Shown: piece by piece, positions 37,180 to 45,413 of the stretch | Layout of the letters: the number at the start of each line of letters is the position of its first letter | Position numbering within the stretch: the stretch's first letter is position 1 | Assembly: GCF_000176035.2 (NCBI RefSeq) | Contig: NC_015675.1 | Coordinates: 3,910,001-3,974,000, forward strand | Length of the DNA: 64,000 nt | Direction of reading: 5' to 3' | From: Mesorhizobium opportunistum WSM2075 | GTDB lineage: Bacteria > Pseudomonadota > Alphaproteobacteria > Rhizobiales > Rhizobiaceae | The notes under the pieces: model-generated | Told to the model about the DNA's origin: nothing | Seen by the model: only the letters and a program-made list of their open reading frames with translations | Database searches by the model: none | Position numbers and translations under genes: made by a program

Positions 37180-38079
37180 ATGAACGCCCCACTCAATCAT
37201 CCGCTGCCGCTGCTCGATCTCGACGTTTTGCGCACTTTCGTGGCGATTGCCGAGACCGGCAGCTTCACCACCGCCGCCAACGCCGTCTTCCGCACGCCGT
37301 CCGCGGTGTCGATGCAGATCAAGAAGCTGGAAGACATTCTCGGCCGCTCGGTGTTCGCGCGCGACGCGCGTTCGGTGACGCTCACCACGGACGGCGAGAT
37401 GCTGCTGGGCTATGCCCGCCGGCTGTTGTCGATCAACCGCGAGGTGGTGTCGAAGTTCATCATCCCCGATATCGTCGGCGTGGTGCGGCTCGGTTCGCCG
37501 GATGACTATGGCGAGCGCGTGCTGCCGCATGTGCTGAAGCGCTTCGCGCAGTCGCATCCCTCGATCGCGGTCGACGTCACCATCGACCAGAGCAGCAACC
37601 TGCGCCGGCGCATGGACGACCGCGCGCTCGACATCACGCTCCTGACCAATTCCTACAAGACCAGCGCGCTCGGCGCCGAGGTGCTCTTGACCGAGCCGAT
37701 CGTATGGGCCGGCGCCAAGGGCGGCTGCGCGCATCTGCGCGAGCCCTTGCCGGTGTCGCTATGGGAAGAGGGCTGCGCCTGGCGCGCCGGCGCGCTCGAA
37801 GCGCTGAGCCGCGAAGGGCGCAATTACCGCATTGCCTATATGAGCGCCCATACGGCCGGCCAGCGGGCCGCCATCATGTCCGACCTCGCCGTGGCGCCGC
37901 TGCCGAAGTCCTTCCTCGGCAACGACATGGTCGAACTCTGCCCGAAGGACGGCATGCCCGACATCGGCACTTACAATCTGGCCATGGTGGTGGCGCCGGA
38001 CGCCAGCGCTCCGGTCAAGGCTGTCGCCGACCACATCCGTGCCACCTTCGAAGTGTTCCGGGAAACCGGCAAGTTCTGA
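37180..38079 (+). CDS. LysR-family transcriptional regulator
   Basis: The 299-residue protein has a winged helix-turn-helix at residues 15-75 (LRTFVAIAETGSFTTAANAV then PSAVSMQIKKLEDILG) and a periplasmic-binding-like effector domain (VRLGSPDDYGERVLPHVLKR). The gene starts after an A/T-rich region of more than 200 bases. It converges on the alpha/beta hydrolase gene. LysR proteins often control a divergent gene, but the divergent neighbour here is the DUF1127 gene, so the target is not obvious. Confidence 0.9.
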   Translation: MNAPLNHPLPLLDLDVLRTFVAIAETGSFTTAANAVFRTPSAVSMQIKKLEDILGRSVFARDARSVTLTTDGEMLLGYARRLLSINREVVSKFIIPDIVGVVRLGSPDDYGERVLPHVLKRFAQSHPSIAVDVTIDQSSNLRRRMDDRALDITLLTNSYKTSALGAEVLLTEPIVWAGAKGGCAHLREPLPVSLWEEGCAWRAGALEALSREGRNYRIAYMSAHTAGQRAAIMSDLAVAPLPKSFLGNDMVELCPKDGMPDIGTYNLAMVVAPDASAPVKAVADHIRATFEVFRETGKF

Positions 38080-38105
38080 TCCGCCAGCGTGTGGGACTGA
38101 AAGCG

Positions 38106-39059
38106 CTACTCCGCCGCCTCGGCGGAGGGAGCTTCGAAGCTTGTTCTGGTGCCTTGGCTGATCGGTGCACCGACGTCGTTGAGGAACGTGACGATGTGCT
38201 GGCGCGCGCGGCGCGATTCCGGCATGTCGATCAGCGGCCAGACATGAAACATGCCTTCCTCGTACACGAGCTCGACATCAACGCCGGCTGCGCGCGCTTT
38301 TTGCGCGAAGATCAGATTGTCGGGTGTGAGGAGATCGCGCGAGCCCGTCAGAAGCAATGTCTTGGGCAACACCGAGAGATCGCCATAAACCGGACTGATA
38401 TGCCAGTCGGTGGGAAGCATTCCGGCACTGTAGAGCCGGATCGCCTCCCGTCCGCCGGCAATGCCCAACCAGGGATCGTTCCTCTCCGCTTCGAAAACTT
38501 CGGGGTTTGCAAGCGAAACGTCGAGCCCTGGTGAAATCAGAACATGGCGCGATGGCGGCGGCAGACCCTGTTCGGCCGCCATCATGGTCAGCACCACAGC
38601 CATGTTGCCACCGGCGGAATCGCCCATGAAGACGATGTCCTCAGGGTCGGTCTCGTCGAGCATCCGGCGATAGACGTCGCCAACCATGCCGAACATGGCG
38701 TGGAAGTCATGCTCGGGAGCGATGGGATAGATCGGCACGGTGACGGCATAGCCCAGACGGTCGGCCATGTCGGCAATCAGGTGCCAATGATACGGCGTGA
38801 TTTCAAAGACATAGGCGCCGCCGTGCAGGTAGAGAATCCGCTTTCGCTCACCGGCCTTGGGGGCGATCTCGTAGACCGGAAAGCCGTCGACGGTACTTGT
38901 CTGGATGTTGAGGCGCTGCTGCAGCGAGGCCGGCGGATGATGATCTTCGGTTTTGCGCGCGGCCGCGATCCAGCGCTGCAGGTTTTCCGGGCTGGAAAAC
39001 GCCTTCTTGCGGCTGTGCCTGAGCACGAAGGAAACAACGTGGCTTTTCAAACTTGGCAT
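38106..39059 (-). CDS. Alpha/beta hydrolase of the hormone-sensitive lipase family
   Basis: The 317-residue protein (MPSLKSHVVSFVLRHSRKKA; chosen because the upstream extension is not family-like) has the oxyanion motif LYLHGGAYVFEI, the nucleophile elbow FMGDSAGGNMAVV with the catalytic Ser, SRDLLTPDN with a likely acid, and GMFHVWPL with the His. It is an esterase or lipase of family IV, probably cytoplasmic as no signal peptide is seen. It converges on the LysR regulator. Substrate unknown. Confidence 0.88.
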   Translation of the reverse strand: MPSLKSHVVSFVLRHSRKKAFSSPENLQRWIAAARKTEDHHPPASLQQRLNIQTSTVDGFPVYEIAPKAGERKRILYLHGGAYVFEITPYHWHLIADMADRLGYAVTVPIYPIAPEHDFHAMFGMVGDVYRRMLDETDPEDIVFMGDSAGGNMAVVLTMMAAEQGLPPPSRHVLISPGLDVSLANPEVFEAERNDPWLGIAGGREAIRLYSAGMLPTDWHISPVYGDLSVLPKTLLLTGSRDLLTPDNLIFAQKARAAGVDVELVYEEGMFHVWPLIDMPESRRARQHIVTFLNDVGAPISQGTRTSFEAPSAEAAE

Positions 39060-39317
39060 GCGGATACACGAACTTCGGCGGCAGCCGACTAAGAGAATTC
39101 CTCTCTTTTTTGAAGATCGGGTGCTGGCCGAAAATGTCAAGATTTACGCCGTGTGCCACACGGTGGTGTGATCCGCCCGCATGGACGCTGAACCGCGATA
39201 AGCAGCGCGGTCAGCGGCGCGGCAAGAGTGCTGCGCGCAATCGGTTGCTGGTGGCCGCCGGGGACATGCGAGGTCTCCGGCGGATGCCGAGCAATTTGCA
39301 TTTGTCGGCGAAGGTCA

Positions 39318-39503
39318 TCAGCGTGGCGTACCCAGAAGCAGCGAGGTGAGCGCGGCCTGCGGGTCATTCTGCGGCGATGCCGGCCAACCAATGTCCTTCT
39401 GGACATGCGCCGGCAGGCTGTTCAGCGCGCGGGTCGCCTTGTTCCTGGCGTGGGCCTGCCTGATGGTCGCACCGAAGCGGCCGAGATTTTCGAACATCGA
39501 CAT
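39318..39503 (-). CDS. DUF1127 small protein (61 residues), second copy
   Basis: The protein starts MSMFENLGRFGATIRQAHA and has the DUF1127 core ATRALNSLPAHVQKDIGWP. AAGGGAG lies at good distance from the ATG at 39503, better than for the Met two codons upstream. It has the same length as the copy at 36771, and the leader (CAAGGGAGATGAAAATG) resembles that of the first, so both may be under one post-transcriptional control. It lies between a hydrolase gene and the corrinoid-activator gene, on the same strand as both. Confidence 0.85.
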   Translation of the reverse strand: MSMFENLGRFGATIRQAHARNKATRALNSLPAHVQKDIGWPASPQNDPQAALTSLLLGTPR

Positions 39504-39680
39504 TTTCATCTCCCTTGAAGAGCAGCGGCGGCCGAGGGTTTGTCCTTGGCCGCCGTGCGATGCCGGGTAAATGCGCCTGCCATGTATCGGATTGATTTCG
39601 CGAAAACAGCGGTTTGGTTTCCGGATTTGGCGATCCGGAAACATTTGCATACAAATGAATTGAATGCGTAAGGGCGCGGC

Positions 39681-41768
39681 CTATTCGCGGCCGCGCCTTG
39701 CCGCGTGGCCTTCGCGTGAGCGCCGGCGCGGTGTGGTGTCGCCGGCGACGCCATCCTCGCTGACCGTCTTGCGTGGCGGCAGTTTCACCGCCGCCGACAA
39801 TTTCGGGAACGGATCGACCTTGTTGGGCAGCGCCATGGCGTAGACGAAATGCTCCTGGAATTTCGGCTCCAGCGCGGTCTCGATCTTCTCGATCTGGCTC
39901 ACCGTCTCCTCGATCTCGCGGCGATAGCCGCGATTGAGCAGCGCCATGCGCGCACCGGCGCCGGCGGCGTTGCCGACGGCCGAGACCTTGTCGAGATCGC
40001 AATCGGGGATCAGGCCCAGCACCATGGCGTATTTCGGGTCGATGAAGGAACCGAAGGCGCCAGCGAAGTGGATGCGGTCGACATGCTCGGTGTTCTGCTT
40101 TTCCATCAACAGCTTGGTGCCGGCATAGAGCGCCGCCTTGGCGAGTTGGATCGCGCGCACGTCGGTCTGGGTGATGGTTATCTTGGGCCCATCTTCCTTT
40201 GACGCAGAGCCTTCCTTCAGCACATAGGAGAAGGTGCGGCCATTGGCGACGACCCGCGGTGAGCGCGCGGCCAACGATCCGTCGACGACGCCATCCTCGG
40301 AAATGATGCCGGCGAGATACATCTCGGCCACGATCTCGATGATGCCGGAGCCGCAGATGCCGGTGACGCCGGTCGCCTGCACACTGTCGAGGAAGCCCGG
40401 TTCGTCGGACCACAGTTCGGAGCCGATGACGCGGTATTTTGGCTCCAGCGTCTCCGGATCGATACGCACGCGCTCGATGGCGCCGGGGGCGGCTCGCTGG
40501 CCGCCGGAGATTTCAGCACCTTCGAAGGCGGGACCGGTCGGAGAAGAGGCGGCCACGACCCGCGCGCGGTTGCCGAGCACGATCTCTGCATTGGTGCCGA
40601 CATCGACGATCAGCATCATCTCGTCCTGGCGGTGCGGGCCTTCCGACAGTGTCACCGCCGCCGCGTCGGCGCCGACATGGCCGGCGATGCAAGGCAGCAT
40701 GTAGAGCCGGGCGCCCTGGTTGAGCTTCAGGCCGATGTCGGAGGCTTTGATGCGCACCGCTCCGGAGACGGCGAGCGCGAAGGGGGCGCCACCGAGTTCG
40801 GTCGGGTCGATGCCGAGGAACAGATGGTGCATGATCGGATTGCCGACGAAGACGGAATCCAGGATGTCGTTACGCTGGACGTTGCCTTCCGCGCAGACCT
40901 TGTCGACGAGGCTGGAGATCGCCTCACGCACGGCGACCGTCATGCCTTCGCGGCCGTCCGGGTTCATCATCACGTAGGAGACACGGCTCATCAGATCCTC
41001 GCCGAAGCGGATCTGCGGGTTCGACGTGCCCGACGAGGCGGCGACGCGGCCGGACAGCAACGACACCAGGTGCATGGCGATGGTGGTCGAGCCGATATCG
41101 CAGGCGAGACCATAGGCCTCGTTCTTGAGGCCCGGCCACAGCGCGATGACCCGCGCGATGTCGCTGTCGGCATCCTTGTGGATGGCGGCCGTGGCGGTCC
41201 AGTTGCCCTTGCGCAATATGCCCTGCACCTGCGGCAGCAGGTAGAAATCGAATTCGAGGTTTTTGAAGCCCCAGTCTTTCATCAGCGCGATCTTGAGCCG
41301 ATCGAGGTCGCCTGATGGATTGTGCATGTCGGGCTCTTCGATCTCGACATAGCACATGCGGATCGCCGTATCGCGGGCGATCACCCTGGTGTCGGCGTCC
41401 TTGCGGATGGTCTGCGCATTGATGACCGTATCCTGCGGTACGTCGATGACGAGGTCGCCGAGAATCTGCGCCGAGCAGGAGAGGCGGCGCCGTTCGGGCA
41501 GGCCGCGCACGCGCTCGTAGCGCTCTTCCTTCGGACCCTTGGGCGAAATGTGGTCGTTGGACGAGACGATCTTGTGCTTGGCGAAATTGCCTTCCTGCAC
41601 CTCGACTTGGCAGCGTCCGCACGTTGCGCGCCCACCGCACACGCTTTCGACATAGACGCCAAGCTGGCGCGCGGCATCCAGAACCGGCGTGCCGACAGGA
41701 AACCGCCCGCGCTTGCCCGACGGCATGAACAGCACGAGCGGATCGGTGATGTTTGCAGGTGAATTCAT
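39681..41768 (-). CDS. Corrinoid activation protein: 2Fe-2S ferredoxin plus ASKHA (DUF4445) domain
   Basis: The 695-residue protein has an N-terminal 2Fe-2S domain with Cys44, Cys50, Cys53 and Cys98 (VCGGRATCGRC, then LSCSAQ). A large ASKHA/DUF4445 domain follows with ACDIGSTTIAMHLVSL and LIVDVGTNAEIVLGNRARV, the two phosphate-binding segments. These proteins (RACo, RamA-like) use ATP and an electron to return accidentally oxidised Co(II) corrinoid to Co(I). It is the last gene of the methyl-THF methyltransferase transcript. An Arg-rich tail (TPRRRSREGHAARRGRE) ends the protein, an unusual feature shared with other enzymes of this system. Confidence 0.88.
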   Translation of the reverse strand: MNSPANITDPLVLFMPSGKRGRFPVGTPVLDAARQLGVYVESVCGGRATCGRCQVEVQEGNFAKHKIVSSNDHISPKGPKEERYERVRGLPERRRLSCSAQILGDLVIDVPQDTVINAQTIRKDADTRVIARDTAIRMCYVEIEEPDMHNPSGDLDRLKIALMKDWGFKNLEFDFYLLPQVQGILRKGNWTATAAIHKDADSDIARVIALWPGLKNEAYGLACDIGSTTIAMHLVSLLSGRVAASSGTSNPQIRFGEDLMSRVSYVMMNPDGREGMTVAVREAISSLVDKVCAEGNVQRNDILDSVFVGNPIMHHLFLGIDPTELGGAPFALAVSGAVRIKASDIGLKLNQGARLYMLPCIAGHVGADAAAVTLSEGPHRQDEMMLIVDVGTNAEIVLGNRARVVAASSPTGPAFEGAEISGGQRAAPGAIERVRIDPETLEPKYRVIGSELWSDEPGFLDSVQATGVTGICGSGIIEIVAEMYLAGIISEDGVVDGSLAARSPRVVANGRTFSYVLKEGSASKEDGPKITITQTDVRAIQLAKAALYAGTKLLMEKQNTEHVDRIHFAGAFGSFIDPKYAMVLGLIPDCDLDKVSAVGNAAGAGARMALLNRGYRREIEETVSQIEKIETALEPKFQEHFVYAMALPNKVDPFPKLSAAVKLPPRKTVSEDGVAGDTTPRRRSREGHAARRGRE

Positions 41769-41778
41769 CGCTTGTCGT

Positions 41779-42126
41779 TTAGCCGCCCGTACTGTCGATT
41801 GTTAGCTTGAAATAGGCGGTAAGAGCAGCAAACGCTACAAGATTGAAAGCAAAGAAAAATCTGACGAAATTCCTAGTATATCTCACGTGTAGCGGAAGGA
41901 ATTCGGGTACTCTAAGTGCCCATACGACGAAGAGTGAAAAAAGCAGGACGTCCATGTAGAGGATATAAGGTCCCCATTTTAGAATGCCGGCAGAAAACAA
42001 AACAAAATCCTGCTTCTCAGGGAAAACCAAGAATCGGGTTACGCAAAAAATGACGATGCCCGGAACCGAGAGGGTTCCAAGTAAAAGGAGTTGGACTTTG
42101 CCTATGGAGATCCGTTGGTCTCCCAT
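41779..42126 (-). CDS. Small integral membrane protein of unknown function inside the corrinoid operon
   Basis: The 115-residue protein has three or four hydrophobic helices (VQLLLLGTLSVPGIVIFCV; ILYMDVLLFSLFVVWAL; FFFAFNLVAFAALTAYF) and no signal for cleavage. It starts 15 bases after the stop of the methyltransferase and ends 10 bases before the activator, so it is within the transcript. The DNA is clearly richer in A and T than its neighbours and uses codons such as ATA and AGA that are rare nearby. It was probably inserted or acquired late. No family is recognised. Confidence 0.7.
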   Translation of the reverse strand: MGDQRISIGKVQLLLLGTLSVPGIVIFCVTRFLVFPEKQDFVLFSAGILKWGPYILYMDVLLFSLFVVWALRVPEFLPLHVRYTRNFVRFFFAFNLVAFAALTAYFKLTIDSTGG

Positions 42127-42141
42127 TTCAATGTGCCTCGT

Positions 42142-43116
42142 TTATCCCCGGCCCATCCGGGCCTCACGACCGCCGCGGCGGCGGCCACCGTTGCCGTTGC
42201 CTTCGCCCGGCGCATTGACCGCTGTCGGCGCCGCGACCGCATGGCCGCCTTCGGCCGGCTTGTAGTCCTTGTAGGTGCGGATCCAGTTGGTGCAGTTCTC
42301 ATCGGTGCCGTTGAGCACATTGGCGCCGCGCACGGCTTCCATTTCCTGCGGACGCACCGGGTTCATGATCGCCGAGGTCATGCCGGCGCCGATCACCATC
42401 GGGATGAAGGCGGCGTTGATGCCGTGGCGATGCGGCAGGCCAAACGAGATGTTGGACAGACCGCAGGTGGTGTTGACCTTGAGTTCCTCACGCAGGCGGC
42501 GCAGCAGCGCGAACACCTGGCGGCCGGCATCGCCCAGCGCGCCGATCGGCATGACCAGCGGGTCGACGACCACGTCATGCGCCGGAATGCCGAAATCGGC
42601 ACAGCGCTGCACGATCTTCTTGGCGACGGCGAAACGCACGTCCGGGTCCATCGAGATGCCAGTCTCGTCATTGGAGATGGCAACGACCGGCACATTGTAC
42701 TTCTTGATCAGCGGCAGGATGGCTTCGAGCTTTTCCTCCTCGCCGGTGACGGAGTTGACCAGCGGGCGGCCCTTGGCGACCTTGAGCGCCGCTTCGATCG
42801 CGGCGGTGACGGAGGAGTCGATCGACAGCGGCAGGTCGACGAGGCCCTGGACGATCTCCAGCGTCTGCACCAGCAGCGCCGGCTCGGTCGCGTTGGGGTC
42901 GACAGCGGTCACGCCGGCATTGACGTCGAGCATTGTGGCGCCGCAAGCGGCCTGTTCCAGCGCGTCCTTGATGACGGTCTCGAAATTACCGGCGATCATT
43001 TCGGCGGCGAGCTTCTTGCGGCCGGTCGGGTTGATGCGCTCGCCGATCACGCAGAAGGGCTGGTCGAAGCCGATGATGATTTCTCGTGTCGCCGAGGCGA
43101 CGATGGTCCGGGTCAT
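42142..43116 (-). CDS. Methyltetrahydrofolate:corrinoid methyltransferase (AcsE/MtgA type)
   Basis: The 324-residue TIM barrel of the pterin-binding family starts MTRTIVASATREIIIGFDQP and then has the signature VIGERINPTGRKKLAAEM. It also has MLDVNAGVTAVDP, and LSIDSSVTAAIEAALK in the pterin site. It should move methyl groups between the corrinoid protein and THF. A tail of about 20 residues after the barrel is rich in Gly and Arg (GGRRRGGREARMGRG). A 22-base palindrome 17 bases before the start is a likely operator. The next two genes downstream are a small membrane protein and the corrinoid activator. Confidence 0.9.
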   Translation of the reverse strand: MTRTIVASATREIIIGFDQPFCVIGERINPTGRKKLAAEMIAGNFETVIKDALEQAACGATMLDVNAGVTAVDPNATEPALLVQTLEIVQGLVDLPLSIDSSVTAAIEAALKVAKGRPLVNSVTGEEEKLEAILPLIKKYNVPVVAISNDETGISMDPDVRFAVAKKIVQRCADFGIPAHDVVVDPLVMPIGALGDAGRQVFALLRRLREELKVNTTCGLSNISFGLPHRHGINAAFIPMVIGAGMTSAIMNPVRPQEMEAVRGANVLNGTDENCTNWIRTYKDYKPAEGGHAVAAPTAVNAPGEGNGNGGRRRGGREARMGRG

Positions 43117-43132
43117 GAAATCTCTCCGTCGT

Positions 43133-43154
43133 GATATAAAGAGTTCTTTATATC
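43133..43154. promoter_or_regulatory. Perfect operator-like palindrome before the methyl-THF methyltransferase
   Basis: GATATAAAGA-GT-TCTTTATATC has perfect ten-base arms. A near copy (one mismatch) lies at 58205-58226 upstream of the betaine/homocysteine methyltransferase. The symmetry and spacing suggest a dimeric repressor; from memory it resembles sites of ArsR-type SahR regulators of the methionine/SAM cycle. No ArsR gene is in the window. Confidence 0.65.
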
Positions 43155-43197
43155 GTTATCTCTTCTTGATCAAGCGAATGGTCGCTCTCCGCACGGA

Positions 43198-44289
43198 TCA
43201 ATGCGCGGTCTTCACCATGTCCACCTGGGTTTCGGTAATCTCGTCGTGCAGGATATGGTCGAGCCGGTCGGCGACCATCTGGTCGTCGCGGCGAATCTCA
43301 CGCTTCCAGGGCTGGCGGCCCTTGAGCACGCCCGATTCATCGACGATCTCGGCGACGTACTCCTCCTGGCGGTAGGCCATCACATGGATGCCCGAGACGC
43401 CGGGGATTTCCTTCACCTCGTTGATGATGTCGGTGCAGAGCTGCTTGCCTTCCTTCTTCTGGTCCTGGGCGCCCTCCAGCCGCTTGATGATGGCATCCGG
43501 GATATGGATGCCCGGCACGTTGGAGCGGATCCACTTGGCGGTCTTGGCCGAGGCGAGCGGGCCGACGCCGCACAGGATGAAGACTTTTTCTGTATGCCCC
43601 AAGTCCCGCGCCTTCTGCATGAAGGTCCTGAACATCGGCACGTCGAAGCAATACTGCGTCTGCACGAACTGCGCGCCGGCGGCGATCTTCTTGCCGAGAT
43701 GGATCGGGCGGAAATCGAAGGGCGGCGCGAACGGATTGACGGCCGCACCCAGGAACAGCTGCGGCGGCGTGGTGAGCTTGCGGCCGGACAGGAACTTGCC
43801 GTTGTCGCGCATGATGCGGCAGGTCTCGAGCAGCGACATGGAATCGAGGTCGAACACCGGCTTGGCGCCGGGCTGGTCGCCGGCCTGGACGCCATCGCCG
43901 GTCAGGCACAGCATATTGGCCACGCCCATCGCAGCACCGCCGAGCACGTCGCCCTGGATGGCGATGCGGTTCTTGTCGCGGCAGGCGATCTGCATGATCG
44001 GTGCATAGCCCATGCGCGTCAGCAGCGCGCAGATGCCGACCGAGGACATGTGGCAGTTGGCGCCGGACGCATCGACCGCGTTGATGGCGTCGACCCAGCC
44101 GTCGAAGATCTTCGCCCTGTTATAGACGTCTTCCGGGTCTGCGCTGTCGGGCGGATTGAGCTCGGTGGTCACCGCGAATTCGCCGCGCCGCAGCACGCGC
44201 TCGAGCCGGCCACGCGAGGTGTGGCCGGGCAGGGGGTCGAGCGGCAGGTGAATGCCGGCCGGGTTCTCGTCACGCTGGCGGCCGATCAT
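43198..44289 (-). CDS. Methylenetetrahydrofolate reductase, MetF-like catalytic subunit
   Basis: The 363-residue TIM barrel has FAVTTELNPPDSADPEDVYN near the start, CRDKNRIAIQGDVLGGAAMG (flavin site) and QFVQTQYCFDVPMFRTF. These fit the MetF family, which interconverts methylene-THF and methyl-THF. It is about 60 residues longer than E. coli MetF. It is fused by a four-base overlap to the MetV-like gene, the partner needed by many bacterial MetF types. In this operon it may run in the oxidative direction, turning methyl-THF from the corrinoid system into methylene-THF (inference). Confidence 0.88.
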   Translation of the reverse strand: MIGRQRDENPAGIHLPLDPLPGHTSRGRLERVLRRGEFAVTTELNPPDSADPEDVYNRAKIFDGWVDAINAVDASGANCHMSSVGICALLTRMGYAPIMQIACRDKNRIAIQGDVLGGAAMGVANMLCLTGDGVQAGDQPGAKPVFDLDSMSLLETCRIMRDNGKFLSGRKLTTPPQLFLGAAVNPFAPPFDFRPIHLGKKIAAGAQFVQTQYCFDVPMFRTFMQKARDLGHTEKVFILCGVGPLASAKTAKWIRSNVPGIHIPDAIIKRLEGAQDQKKEGKQLCTDIINEVKEIPGVSGIHVMAYRQEEYVAEIVDESGVLKGRQPWKREIRRDDQMVADRLDHILHDEITETQVDMVKTAH

Positions 44290-44915
44290 GCGGCGGCTCC
44301 GGTCTTGGCATCTGCGGTTTTGGCATCGGCCGCGGCCTGACGGGCTGCCGCCGCCTGGGCGGTGACGCGCAGCCAGGCCGAGGTTTCGCGCAGCGACTGG
44401 TCGACCGGCTTCTGGACGGTCAGGATCTTGTCGGAATTGACCATGTTCTGCGAGCCTTCCCAGGCCTTGACCCAGACGCAGGGCATATCAGGCTCGACCT
44501 CGCAATTGCCGTTGGCGCGCACGCCGCCGCAGGGGCCGTTGCGCAACTGCTTGGGGCAGTTCATCGGGCACGACATGCCGGTCGAGGACAATATGCATTG
44601 GCCGCACATGCGGCAGTCGAACATGAAGCCTTTTACGCGCTTCTCGACGAACTTGATCGGGGCCTCGACGCGGCCGTAGCCGATGCCTTTCCACAAGGGA
44701 TGCAGCAGCAGGAACATGTCGGCGAACCTGGAGTAGAACCATTCGAGCAATCGCGAGTGCCGCACAGACCACAATCTAACGGCGAACGAGCGCTGCACGC
44801 GCCGCTGCGGCGACACGTCGGCCGGCTTGTAGTCGGATTTCGGCGCTGCCTTCTTGTTGAGCGTGGCTTGGGTAACCGCCGCCCCTTCCTTGTTGACGGG
44901 AGTGGTCTCAGACAT
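44286..44915 (-). CDS. MetV-like subunit: MTHFR C-terminal-type cysteine-rich domain
   Basis: The 209-residue protein has a low-complexity first 40 residues and then a cysteine-rich core: FDCRMCGQCILSSTGMSCPM, CPKQLRNGPCGGVRANGNCE and MPCVWVKAW. The core matches the methylene-THF reductase C-terminal domain (MetV in acetogens), which binds Fe-S clusters and passes electrons to MetF. Its stop overlaps the MetF start, and its start overlaps the PF13769-like gene by eight bases. It implies that electrons do not come from NAD(P)H alone. Confidence 0.85.
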   Translation of the reverse strand: MSETTPVNKEGAAVTQATLNKKAAPKSDYKPADVSPQRRVQRSFAVRLWSVRHSRLLEWFYSRFADMFLLLHPLWKGIGYGRVEAPIKFVEKRVKGFMFDCRMCGQCILSSTGMSCPMNCPKQLRNGPCGGVRANGNCEVEPDMPCVWVKAWEGSQNMVNSDKILTVQKPVDQSLRETSAWLRVTAQAAAARQAAADAKTADAKTGAAA

Positions 44916-45210
44916 TTTCTTTGCCGCCCGCTTTCACCAGAGCGACCAGCCGCTCACGGTCATACTTCGCGTCGATATCGTTGAATGCCTTTTCGACCTC
45001 GGCGTCGAGGTCGTCGCCGACCGGGATCGGATCGGCCTTGCGCCATTCGGCCAGATAGTCGTCCGTGCCGCCGGCGCCGGTGCGCATGGCGCACATGTCG
45101 ATCGCCTCGGTGAAGCGCAAAGGCAGCTCACGCTTGGCATTCTGCCGGCCTTTCTTGACAATGACCTGGGCAGGGATGTCGCGCCAGTAGACGACGATCA
45201 GATCGGCCAT
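44908..45210 (-). CDS. PF13769-type small protein ('virulence factor' family)
   Basis: The 100-residue protein starts MADLIVVYWRDIPAQVIVKK and contains LPLRFTEAIDMCAMRTG. I recognise it as the PF13769 family, named for 'virulence' without real evidence. Its members often sit beside MetV and MetF genes. It is the first gene of this operon and overlaps MetV by eight bases. The name should not be taken as a function; context points to C1 metabolism or corrinoid methyltransfer. It may be a small partner of MetF-MetV. Confidence 0.75.
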   Translation of the reverse strand: MADLIVVYWRDIPAQVIVKKGRQNAKRELPLRFTEAIDMCAMRTGAGGTDDYLAEWRKADPIPVGDDLDAEVEKAFNDIDAKYDRERLVALVKAGGKENV

Positions 45211-45413
45211 GAATTCTCACTCCTCGAACTATCGAGCATTGCCGCATGCGCAATGGGGCCGCTTGTTATGGGACGACGCGCGCGCATTCAAAAGCGACGC
45301 ATTTCAATGTCGTAAAATGAAAGGTGCGTTTATTCGTTTCCGGCACGGGCGACGGCAGGCCCAGCGCGACGGAAAAGCCGGCGTGCGGCAAGTGGCTCGG
45401 GGTGAGGAATCCG

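Noticed and set aside
39060..39317. Possible small gene between the hydrolase and DUF1127 genes
   Set aside because: Frames here lack ribosome sites and family-like sequence; nothing recognised besides probable promoter DNA for the hydrolase.
39670..39699. Terminator after the ASKHA gene
   Set aside because: A GGCGCGGCC/GGCCGCGCC stem exists but overlaps the coding end and has no T-run, so it was not listed as a terminator.
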